From Nitrospiria bacterium (GTDB taxonomy: Bacteria > Nitrospirota > CAKKRA01 > 9FT-COMBO-42-15), in NCBI GenBank assembly GCA_919903585.1, contig CAKKST010000341.1, positions 1-12,655 on the forward strand: 12,655 nucleotides of DNA. Direction: 5' to 3'. Below the pieces are notes generated by a model. The model made no database searches. It saw only the letters and a list, made by a program, of their open reading frames with translations, and was not told the origin of the DNA. A program made the translations under genes and the position numbers. Below are positions 6,428 through 12,655 of this stretch, piece by piece; position 1 is the first letter of the stretch, and each line of letters begins with the position of its first letter.

Positions 6428-6463
6428 GTCAGGGGTAACACTGTTACCCCTGACAACTTTTTT
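6428..6463 (+). terminator. Strong rho-independent terminator
   Basis: GTCAGGGGTAACA (6428-6440) pairs with TGTTACCCCTGAC (6442-6454), a stem of 12 bp or so around a tiny loop, followed by AAC and six T residues (6458-6463). It ends plus-strand transcription from the mini-gene and the MNT-HEPN pair before the convergent lpxC. There is no T tract on the other side, so it does not look bidirectional. Confidence 0.92.
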
Positions 6464-6541
6464 GCATCCTAAAGGGCTGGGAGATTGCATTAAATACGGG
6501 GTGCCATGCGAAAAATAGCCTGCTGTAACTTTTTTAATTTC

Positions 6542-7483
6542 TTATATGGCAGGAACCGAAGGCGAGGCAGAAACTGACATTTCTTTTTCTTCTATGCTAT
6601 AGGCTATGGGCGTCTCGCTCCCAACCAGAACCCAGCAGTCTCTTCTCTTTAGTATCTCTTCTAAAAAGCGTATATTAAGCGAATGGCCTGATCTTTTAGC
6701 AGTTATATGACCCGCTACAGGCATACCGAGGAGCGATATATCTCCGAGAAGGTCAAGTATCTTGTGCCGCACAAACTCATCCCTGAATCTCAATCCATCT
6801 ACATTTAAAATCCCATCCTCATCAACTACAATGGCATTATCCAGAGAGCCGCCCTTTGCAAGGCCAATCGCCGTCAACTGCTTTACCTCTTTCAAAAAAC
6901 CATAAGTCCTTGCACGGGCAATCTCCTTCTCAAAGCCGCCATTGCCTGCGGTATATGTATATTCCTGCTCACTAATAAGAGGGTGGTCATAGCTTATATA
7001 AAAGGTCACGCCCAGTTTATCAGCAGGCGCAATGGATATGCCCTTCCGGCCGTCTGTCAATTCTATTGGTTTGGTTATTTTGATGTAAGGCTGAACAGCA
7101 TCCTGCTCCTTAAAGCCGGCCTCTTTTATTAATGATACAAAGGGCGCTGCACTGCCATCCATAATCGGCACCTCAACGTTATCCACTTCAATAACTGCAT
7201 TATCAATACCCATGCCTGATAATGCTGCCATAAGATGCTCAATGGTGTGCACAGAATTTCCATTATAACCAATGGTAGTGGCAAATCTTGTATCTGTGAT
7301 ATTCTCTACCACAGCCTTTGTAAGGGGATATTTATCCCCCATATCTTTTCTGTAGAACTGTATGCCTGTGCCCTCTGGCGCAGGTTTTAAGGTTAGATTT
7401 GCCTTATTGCCCAAATGAAGGCCTATGCCATTACAGCTTATAATATTCTTTATTGTCCTTTGATAGCGAAAGCCGTTTTTCAT
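6542..7483 (-). CDS. lpxC: UDP-3-O-acyl-N-acetylglucosamine deacetylase
   Basis: LpxC is the zinc-dependent deacetylase that commits UDP-GlcNAc derivatives to lipid A synthesis, on the cytosolic side of the inner membrane. The 313-residue protein begins YQRTIKNIISCNGIGLHLG. It keeps the HTIEHLMAAL motif with zinc ligand His79, VPIMDGSAAPFV, and VRHKILDLLGD with zinc ligands His240 and Asp244. SGHSLN carries the catalytic His267. The length is normal, with a short Ser/Pro-rich tail. The ATG start is preceded by AGGTG about 7 nt upstream. The gene stands alone, convergent with the mini-gene and divergent from the sensor kinase. It shows the organism makes lipopolysaccharide. Confidence 0.97.
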   Translation of the reverse strand: MKNGFRYQRTIKNIISCNGIGLHLGNKANLTLKPAPEGTGIQFYRKDMGDKYPLTKAVVENITDTRFATTIGYNGNSVHTIEHLMAALSGMGIDNAVIEVDNVEVPIMDGSAAPFVSLIKEAGFKEQDAVQPYIKITKPIELTDGRKGISIAPADKLGVTFYISYDHPLISEQEYTYTAGNGGFEKEIARARTYGFLKEVKQLTAIGLAKGGSLDNAIVVDEDGILNVDGLRFRDEFVRHKILDLLGDISLLGMPVAGHITAKRSGHSLNIRFLEEILKRRDCWVLVGSETPIAYSIEEKEMSVSASPSVPAI

Positions 7484-7846
7484 AAATCACACCTATTCAA
7501 TAAGGCTATTAAAGCAATATCTGTGCCATAAAAGAGCAATCTCGCCCTATTAGAGTTATTATCCTTTTATTTTCAAAATGTTATAATAAACTGCCTCTAA
7601 CATCTAAACTTGTTCCTGAACATGAATGATGTTGCAAAAATGCAATTTATCTAAGAAAGTGTAGCATTTTAACCACCTTTTTTATCTGTCTTTGACTGAT
7701 TTCACAAATTCCATTTTTTCTGGTATACTTTATGTTGGGATAAGGGCTGTTGGCAGTAAATATATATTGGTGAGGCAAACCTTTCAAGCGAAAATTTAAG
7801 GAAGGGGGTGAAGGGTTATCTATATTATTTTTTAAGGAGTTTTTAA
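7484..7846. other. Divergent intergenic region between lpxC and the sensor kinase gene
   Basis: This 363-nt gap holds control signals for both neighbours. A weak lpxC promoter candidate is GATAAT (minus strand, 7558-7563). Two short palindromes lie in the middle: TGTTC-CT-GAACA (7611-7622) and TTGCA-AAAA-TGCAA (7632-7645). They could be regulator sites. The kinase promoter is at 7701-7729, followed by an approximately 110-nt purine-rich leader with a possible 12-codon leader frame at 7808-7846. Confidence 0.5.
7701..7729 (+). promoter_or_regulatory. Promoter of the sensor kinase gene
   Basis: TTCACA (7701-7706) and TATACT (7724-7729) are 17 nt apart, and a TGG extended -10 element directly precedes the latter. 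Initiation near 7736 gives a leader of about 110 nt. Confidence 0.6.
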
Positions 7847-10258
7847 GTGAAACCGTTTTTACCGCGTTTTAATTCACTCACATCAAAGTTCATTGCCTTA
7901 AGCCTTGTAATTCTCTCCTTCTTTGCTATTTACATATATAGTGAACTTGCTTTCACAAACCACATGAAAGGTGAGGCTGTAAGGATAAACCTCGCAGGCA
8001 GCCTCAGGTTCAGGTCCCTTGAGATGGCATGGCTGACACGCAAGATGGTTGAATCCCGCGACAGGCAGACTAATAAGCACTTTAGTGGCGAGCTAAGAGA
8101 TAAAATAGTCGCCTTTGATGAAATTGCTACGGTTTTAAAAAATGGAAGTAAAAAGCATAGCATACAACCCTTACACTATGAAAAGGCATTACGACTGCTT
8201 AACAGTATTATAGATAAATGGGAAAATCGTTACAAGCCTGTACTTCTTGATATTCCTGACAGCCCTGTAAATAATCAGCGGCCTTTAATAAACAAGTATG
8301 AGCTTATGATTCGGGAGTATGTGGCAGAAATAGATTCATTTGTAAATTATTTATCGGAAGACCATGAAAACGATATAAGACTTCATGCCATTGCCAAATT
8401 CCTTGTCCTCTTATTCTTTTCTATTATATCAATCCTCGTAATCCTCTTTATAAAAAGAGGCTTTATTAATCCCATAATCAAACTTAAAGAGTGGGCAGAT
8501 AAGATTGAAGAGAAAAACTTTGATATAAAAGTTGACATTAAAAACAGGGACGAGATTGGAGACCTTGCAGCCTCCTTTAATTCCATGTCCCAGCGGCTGA
8601 AGGCTTCATTTGAATCGCTCAGTGAAGGCGAAAATAAGCTTCAGGCCATCATAGATAATTCAAATGCAGCTATATGTGTTAAAGATATAGAAGGCAGATT
8701 TATTCTGGTTAACAAATGGTTTGAAAACATGTTTCATATCGCCGGCAAAGATATTACAGGAAAGGATGATTATTATATATTTCCAAAAGAGACAGCGCAT
8801 AACCTGCGTGTAAATGACCAGAGGGTGCTCTGGCTCAATGCCCCCATGGAGTTTGAGGAGGCCTTCCCGGATGAGAATGGCATGCACACATACATCTCAA
8901 TGAAATTCCCCCTGCAGGATCAGAAAGGGATAACCTATGCTGTCTGCGGCATCTCCACGGACATTACTGAAAGAAAACAGATGGAGCAGATGCTAAAGGA
9001 GAATGAGTCGCGGCTCCTTAATGCACAGCGCATAGCACATCTTGGAAGCTGGGACTGGGATATTGTCAAAAACACCCTTTACTGGTCTGATGAGGTATAC
9101 CGCATCTTTGGCCTGACCCCGCAGGAATTCGGTGAAACCTACGAGGCATTCCTTAATTCCGTGCACCCTGATGACAGGAGGTTTGTTAAAAAATCCGTTG
9201 ACGCCGCATTATACGATAAAAAGCCCTACAGCATCAACCACAGGATTGTCCTTCCAAATGCCGCAGAGCGCATTGTCCATGAACAGGCAGAGGTTATCTT
9301 TGATGAAACAGGCAAACCAATCCGCATGGTAGGAACAGTCCACGATATCACTGATCTCAAGCAGGCAGAAGAGCTTCTGAAGAAATACAACAGGGAGCTT
9401 GAGGAAAAAGTAAAGGAAAGAACAGAGGATCTCAGGACGGCCATGGTGCAGGCAGAGAATGCAAACAAGGCAAAATCTGATTTCCTTGCTAATATGAGCC
9501 ACGAACTAAGGTCCCCGCTTAGCGCCATAATCGGATTCTCGGAGATGCTTCATGACCGTCTTTTTGGTGAGCTTAATGAAAAGCAGGAGAAATTCATTAA
9601 CTATATTAATAGCAGCAGCAGGCATCTCATCGGCCTTATAAATGACATCCTTGACATTTCAAAGGTTGAGTCAGGCAAGATGACACTTGAGCTGGACACC
9701 TTCCCCTTAAAGGGCTTGCTTGAAGGCGCCCTGATAATGTTCAGGGAGAGGGCAATGAAGCGCAACCTCGTTTTAGAAATGGAAATTGCACCTGATGCAG
9801 ATATACGGGTTGAGGCTGATGAAAGGAAATTAAAGCAGGTAATGTTTAATCTCCTGAGCAATGCCGTAAAATTTACACCTGGGGGGGGCAGCATCTGGGT
9901 GCGGGCGCGAAGGGCATCATTAATGGATGCAGCCGTCCGCACAATTATGAACGAGGACTTTAATGGTGATTTCATAGAAATCTCTGTCTCTGACACAGGA
10001 GTAGGCATAAAGGAAGAGGACGCGCCAAAACTCTTTAAGGAGTTTTCACAGCTTGAATCCTCCTATATAAGTGAATACAAGGGCACAGGACTTGGCCTTG
10101 CACTGACAAAAAAGATGGTTGAGCTTCATGGCGGAAGGATATGGCTTGAAAGCGAATTTGGAAAGGGAAGCAAGTTCACATTTATAATACCCTTACAGGC
10201 AAAGACCTTGAGTACAGAAGACAACACCTCTGCCCGACAGATGCCTGAAAATGCTTAG
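7847..10258 (+). CDS. Membrane sensor histidine kinase with NarX-like periplasmic domain, HAMP and two PAS domains
   Basis: An 803-residue inner-membrane kinase. Transmembrane helix 1 is at about 15-32. A periplasmic helical domain (33-180) holds a NarX/PilJ-type P-box, INLAGSLRFRS (47-57). Transmembrane helix 2 is at about 183-203. A HAMP domain (204-257) ends with RDEIGDLAASFNSMS. PAS 1 lies at about 262-380 (AIIDNSNAAICVKDIEG) and PAS 2 at about 395-505 (GSWDWDIVKNTLYWSDEVYRIFG). A coiled coil (505-545) leads to HisKA, with phosphoacceptor His552 in SHELRSP. HATPase_c follows: N box NLLSNAVKF (668-676), DTGVG (716-720), GTGLGLAL (746-753). There is no receiver domain and no adjacent regulator, so it is an orphan kinase. 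GTG is the start, with AAGGAG 7 nt upstream. The P-box suggests sensing of nitrate, nitrite or a related small ligand; this is inference. Confidence 0.93.
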   Translation: MKPFLPRFNSLTSKFIALSLVILSFFAIYIYSELAFTNHMKGEAVRINLAGSLRFRSLEMAWLTRKMVESRDRQTNKHFSGELRDKIVAFDEIATVLKNGSKKHSIQPLHYEKALRLLNSIIDKWENRYKPVLLDIPDSPVNNQRPLINKYELMIREYVAEIDSFVNYLSEDHENDIRLHAIAKFLVLLFFSIISILVILFIKRGFINPIIKLKEWADKIEEKNFDIKVDIKNRDEIGDLAASFNSMSQRLKASFESLSEGENKLQAIIDNSNAAICVKDIEGRFILVNKWFENMFHIAGKDITGKDDYYIFPKETAHNLRVNDQRVLWLNAPMEFEEAFPDENGMHTYISMKFPLQDQKGITYAVCGISTDITERKQMEQMLKENESRLLNAQRIAHLGSWDWDIVKNTLYWSDEVYRIFGLTPQEFGETYEAFLNSVHPDDRRFVKKSVDAALYDKKPYSINHRIVLPNAAERIVHEQAEVIFDETGKPIRMVGTVHDITDLKQAEELLKKYNRELEEKVKERTEDLRTAMVQAENANKAKSDFLANMSHELRSPLSAIIGFSEMLHDRLFGELNEKQEKFINYINSSSRHLIGLINDILDISKVESGKMTLELDTFPLKGLLEGALIMFRERAMKRNLVLEMEIAPDADIRVEADERKLKQVMFNLLSNAVKFTPGGGSIWVRARRASLMDAAVRTIMNEDFNGDFIEISVSDTGVGIKEEDAPKLFKEFSQLESSYISEYKGTGLGLALTKKMVELHGGRIWLESEFGKGSKFTFIIPLQAKTLSTEDNTSARQMPENA

Positions 10259-10283
10259 TGAACGCTAATCTGCAGCTTGTTAT

Positions 10284-10312
10284 TTGACAAAATTGACCTT
10301 CTGTGATATTTT
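10284..10312 (+). promoter_or_regulatory. Promoter of the outer-membrane protein gene
   Basis: A perfect TTGACA (10284-10289) is followed after 17 nt by TATTTT (10307-10312), with a TGA extended -10 just before it. The start near 10319 leaves a leader of about 55 nt that ends in AGGAGGT before the ATG. The gene is therefore probably transcribed separately from the kinase. Confidence 0.6.
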
Positions 10313-10373
10313 TTAGATGCCATCAATAATATGCCTGTCACAGACATATAACCCTTAACAGGAGGTTATTAAA

Positions 10374-11162
10374 ATGAAAAGACTCTTTCTGATTATTATC
10401 ATCTCCACTTTAATCCTCTCATATTATTCTATTTCCTCTGCAGAAGAGGGTGTGGGAGACAAATTTATCCTTGAACTTGAAGGACGTTACTGGATGCCAA
10501 AACTAAAGGCCAATCTTAAACTCTCTGATTATAATACAATGGGTGTGGAGCTATTAGGAACAGATATAAATGTGGTAGATGACCTCGGCATAAAGAATGA
10601 AAACTTTTTTAGCGGGAGACTTATTTTAAAGCTTGGCAATAGCAAGATAAGATTTTCATACCTGCCGATAAGATATGAGGGAGAAAAGGCTGTTACCCAA
10701 TCTGTAAACTTTGGCGGAAGTCCTTATACAGTAGGCACAACAGTTAAGACAGAGTTGAAGGCAGATATGTATGACCTGACATACGAGTATGATGCATTAA
10801 ACACACAACTGGGTTTTCTCGGCATAATCCTCGGTGTTAAATACTTTGACCTTTATGGAAAGCTTGAGGCAGCAGGTGTCTCAGAAGAGGGAAAGGGACA
10901 GGCGCCGATACCTGTTATCGGCCTTGCAGGAAGGATATATCCAATAAAATATTTTAACATCTCAGGCGAGATTACAGGGCTGTCAGTGGGAAAGGCAAGC
11001 ATCTATGATGCAGAGGCGGCAATTAATGTAAATCCCATAAAATATGTCGGCATATCAGGCGGCTATAGGATCATAAGATTTTCAGCAGAGGGCGACAATG
11101 AAAAGGACAAGGCAACCTTAAGGCTGCACGGCCCGTTTGTCGCGCTGATGGTAAGGTTCTAA
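10374..11162 (+). CDS. Exported beta-barrel-like outer-membrane protein of unknown function
   Basis: A 262-residue protein. Residues 1-23 form a signal peptide (KR, then a long hydrophobic run ending ISSA) with a likely cut before EEG. The mature part consists of short alternating strands rich in aromatic and Gly residues, for example KFILELEGRYWMPKL, FSGRLILKLG, KIRFSYLPIRYEG, MYDLTYEYDA, FNISGEITGLSVG and YVGISGGYRIIRFSAEG. It ends ALMVRF, with the terminal Phe typical of outer-membrane barrels recognised by BamA. About eight to ten strands seem possible. No named family is evident. The ATG is preceded by an excellent AGGAGGT. It lies downstream of the kinase with its own promoter; no operon link is shown. 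Confidence 0.75.
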   Translation: MKRLFLIIIISTLILSYYSISSAEEGVGDKFILELEGRYWMPKLKANLKLSDYNTMGVELLGTDINVVDDLGIKNENFFSGRLILKLGNSKIRFSYLPIRYEGEKAVTQSVNFGGSPYTVGTTVKTELKADMYDLTYEYDALNTQLGFLGIILGVKYFDLYGKLEAAGVSEEGKGQAPIPVIGLAGRIYPIKYFNISGEITGLSVGKASIYDAEAAINVNPIKYVGISGGYRIIRFSAEGDNEKDKATLRLHGPFVALMVRF

Positions 11163-11357
11163 TACAAACGCAATAAGTCCTGTTACATGATTGTGTAATG
11201 TTAATTTTTAAAATCCCCCTTAATCCCCCTTTTTCAAAGGGGGAAATTCCTTTATCTCCCCTCACCCTAACCCTCTCCCCGCTGGGGAGAGGGAAGGGTG
11301 AGGGGAAAAGAGGGGTTAGGGAAGATTTATTTGGCATAAATTAATGTGTTTGTATTA
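11160..11357. repeat. Repeat-bearing segment bounded by a 10-bp inverted repeat
   Basis: TAATACAAAC (11160-11169, starting in the stop codon of the barrel protein gene) is exactly complementary to GTTTGTATTA (11348-11357). Between them are two hairpin modules. CCCCCTTT-TTC-AAAGGGGG is at 11225-11243. A nested hairpin at 11258-11305 has outer arms CCCCTCACCCT and AGGGTGAGGGG and inner arms CCCTCTCCCC and GGGGAGAGGG. The second module is the same family as the array at 2660-2850. The bounded layout could be a small non-coding insertion element, or a chance pairing around ordinary palindromes. Confidence 0.6.
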
Positions 11358-11362
11358 ATAAA

Positions 11363-11417
11363 AAACATCAAAGAGTCAGAGCATAAAGGTTTTACACTTT
11401 GATACTTTGACTCTTTG
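11363..11417 (-). terminator. Probable terminator of the minus-strand exported protein gene
   Basis: CAAAGAGTCA (11369-11378) pairs with TGACTCTTTG (11408-11417), and the stem extends three more pairs inward if G-U is allowed. On the minus strand the stem is followed by ATGTTTTTTATT. The loop is large, about 23 nt. There is no T tract on the plus side. Confidence 0.6.
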
Positions 11418-11430
11418 CCGCTATGATACT

Positions 11431-12009
11431 CTACTTATTAATTTCCCATGTCAGCTCTGTATTTCCAAGGAATCCTGTAAGGACAATGGTAAGTGATTTT
11501 GCAGATGCAAAATCAGCGCCCTTCGTGAAGGTTACTTCGTATCCCTTCATCCATTGGGAGGCCATAGGAAAATAAATAAAGTGCATGGATGGCTCAAGGG
11601 TAAATTTCTTTACTGATAATGGCTCAAGCCTGTTAGCCTTATCATCCTTTAGATATATCTTCCATGCGGGATTGCCCTTGTCAAAATTGTTCCACTTTTC
11701 TTCTTCTGTATATGCAAAGAGGTAAAAGCTGATTTCCTTTTCATCCTGTGACTTTTCCTTTGCAAGCATTGCATCTTCCTCTGCCTTTGTCAATTGATAT
11801 GCCTTTGCATACTCATGGACATAGCCCTCCCTGAACCTTGCATCCCTGTAAACAACACTTACAACGAGTGTGGTAACAAATTTGTTCTTGTATATCTTCT
11901 CGCCTCGTGTTTGCTTCTCCACAAGTTTTTTAAAGTCAACATCAGAGGCATAAAGATTATGACTTGATAGAAAAAGTGAAAGTAATATAATTAATATCTT
12001 TGCAGCCAT
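11431..12009 (-). CDS. Exported protein of unknown function (192 residues)
   Basis: I do not recognise this family. Residues 1-21 are a signal peptide (MAAKILIILLSLFLSSHNLYA) ending in a standard cleavage site before SDVDF. The mature part is about 171 residues, charged and without further membrane segments, so it should be periplasmic or outer-membrane associated. It has a beta-rich look in its second half: ISFYLFAYTEEEKWNNF, AWKIYLKD, HFIYFPMASQWMKGYEVTF, SLTIVLTGFLG, TELTWEI. No Cys follows the signal peptide, so it is not a lipoprotein, and no catalytic motif stands out. The ATG follows GGAGGTGA by 8 nt. It is convergent with the barrel protein gene and stands alone. Confidence 0.75.
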   Translation of the reverse strand: MAAKILIILLSLFLSSHNLYASDVDFKKLVEKQTRGEKIYKNKFVTTLVVSVVYRDARFREGYVHEYAKAYQLTKAEEDAMLAKEKSQDEKEISFYLFAYTEEEKWNNFDKGNPAWKIYLKDDKANRLEPLSVKKFTLEPSMHFIYFPMASQWMKGYEVTFTKGADFASAKSLTIVLTGFLGNTELTWEINK

Positions 12010-12455
12010 TTAAAATGTCACCTCCCTGTTAGCGCTGCTTCTTATCCTATGCTATTGTTTGATTTTACACAAAACTCAGGAATTTTGCAAAACTTAATTG
12101 CAATTATTCATCCAGAGGGCTTCGGACACGGAGGATATTCTTCTTTGCTACATGGGTGTAAATAATGGTAGCATGAATCTACTTGCGGCACAGCAACTCC
12201 TGTATTATCCTGATGTTTATGATTCGGGATAAGAAGCATACGATGTTGAGCGGATTACTGACCAATATGCAAAATGGAATATTATCCAACTTCTTAACTA
12301 TAATCCAAACAGACAGTTGTGTCAACTTGAACTTATTTTTTCTTGTTTTTTTCGTAAAATCCTGATATTATACAGAAACTACTCAATAATATGTTAGCCG
12401 CATTGAAATCCATGGATTATGCCCTCTATATTGGGAGGGAAGGGGATATATTTGT
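12010..12455. other. Non-coding gap upstream of mgsA
   Basis: This 446-nt AT-rich gap has no convincing gene. In the frame around 12174-12330 a protein-like string can be read: NLLAAQQLLYYPDVYDSG, a stop, then EAYDVERITDQYAKWNIIQ. It has no ribosome site and is broken by stops, so at most it is a decayed gene fragment. The last part holds the mgsA promoter at 12343-12371. Confidence 0.45.
12343..12371 (+). promoter_or_regulatory. Candidate promoter of mgsA
   Basis: TTGTTT (12343-12348) and TATTAT (12366-12371) are separated by 17 nt, with a TGA extended -10 element. Initiation near 12378 gives a leader of about 78 nt. Confidence 0.45.
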
Positions 12456-12655
12456 ATGACTCATAAAAAAATCGCGATGGAGCATGATAAGAAGATTGCT
12501 CTTGTTGCGCACGACAACAAGAAGCGTGATCTGGTTGAATGGGCAAAATACAATCGAGTGCTCTTGGCCCACCACAAGATATATGCAACAGGGACAACCG
12601 GCGAGATTTTGGAACAAGAGCTTGGCTTTAAAATCACCAAACTTCAGAGTGGACC
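12456..12655 (+). CDS. mgsA: Methylglyoxal synthase, N-terminal part cut by the window edge
   Basis: The first 66 codons read MTHKKIAMEHDKKIALVAHD, then NKKRDLVEWAKYN, HHKIYATGTTGEILEQELG and KITKLQSGP. The core 'KKIALVAHDNKK', the phosphate-binding 'ATGTTG' and the following 'LxSGP' are hallmarks of methylglyoxal synthase, which converts dihydroxyacetone phosphate to methylglyoxal and phosphate in the cytosol as an overflow bypass of glycolysis. The active-site aspartates further along are outside the window. The ATG at 12456 follows GGGAGGGAAGGGG at a somewhat long spacing of about 10 nt; the N-terminus is about ten residues longer than the conserved core, as in other members. Confidence 0.93.
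   Translation, partial: MTHKKIAMEHDKKIALVAHDNKKRDLVEWAKYNRVLLAHHKIYATGTTGEILEQELGFKITKLQSG

Noticed and set aside
7748..7775. Sigma-54 type promoter (TTGGCA...TTGGT) upstream of the kinase
   Set aside because: The GC of the -12 element is missing, and a good sigma-70 promoter with an extended -10 box is nearby.
7765..7815. A possible cyclic-di-GMP (GEMM) riboswitch in the kinase leader, suggested by GGCAAACC
   Set aside because: Only one short block resembles the consensus. The partner segment with GACGCAAAGCC and the second stem are absent.
12183..12365. A 60-codon open frame in the gap upstream of mgsA
   Set aside because: It has no Shine-Dalgarno sequence and the composition is that of random AT-rich sequence; it also runs into the probable mgsA promoter.
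12394..12617. Minus-strand open frames over the start of mgsA
   Set aside because: They are shadows of the mgsA coding sequence, whose plus-strand translation matches methylglyoxal synthase closely.
1..12655. CRISPR arrays, tRNA or rRNA genes, transposase genes and phage genes
   Set aside because: I looked for regularly spaced direct repeats, tRNA-like CCA ends and integrase or transposase motifs, and saw none. The repeats present are palindromic and irregularly spaced.

Overview
The window carries chromosomal genes of a Gram-negative bacterium. LpxC (lipid A synthesis) and a predicted outer-membrane barrel protein imply an outer membrane. The C5 tetrapyrrole genes (hemA, hemC, fused cobA-hemD), a CcsA/CcsB-type cytochrome c assembly gene, a NarX-like sensor kinase and the first codons of a probable siroheme-pathway radical SAM enzyme suggest a respiring organism, probably anaerobic or microaerophilic, rich in c-type cytochromes and making heme through siroheme. 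The gene order and the many short GC-rich palindromes resemble Nitrospirota or Desulfobacterota-like genomes. That placement is inference; the window has no phylogenetic marker.

Layout. Positions 1-4995, all minus strand: a tetrapyrrole operon read right to left, ccsB/hemX-like, hemA, hemC, cobA-hemD, then the start of a probable ahbC. Two intergenic gaps hold clusters of palindromic repeats, and the leader upstream of ccsB holds a long inverted repeat. Positions 5179-6267, plus strand: a two-gene unit with an 11-nt overlap, encoding a winged-helix/minimal nucleotidyltransferase (MNT) fusion and a HEPN-fold protein; a palindromic operator overlaps its promoter. Directly downstream, 6345-6404 encodes a 19-residue lysine-rich peptide with its own promoter, a near-perfect Shine-Dalgarno sequence and a strong terminator. 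6542-7483 (minus) is lpxC. 7847-10258 (plus) is an 803-residue hybrid-less sensor kinase with a NarX-like periplasmic P-box, HAMP and two PAS domains, with no response regulator beside it. 10374-11162 (plus) is an exported beta-barrel-like protein. After a repeat-bearing gap, 11431-12009 (minus) is an exported protein of unknown function. The right edge (12456 onward, plus) is the start of methylglyoxal synthase, mgsA.

How the genes work together. HemA makes glutamate-1-semialdehyde from glutamyl-tRNA, HemC builds hydroxymethylbilane, the HemD half of the fusion closes the ring and the CobA half methylates it to precorrin-2 on the way to siroheme. An AhbC-type enzyme would carry siroheme derivatives toward heme, and the CcsB-like protein would serve heme delivery to c-type cytochromes. 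The most unusual part is the MNT/HEPN pair: it has toxin-antitoxin architecture, but both signature catalytic motifs are altered, and it is followed by the tiny basic peptide gene. The other genes are recognisable housekeeping or envelope functions.
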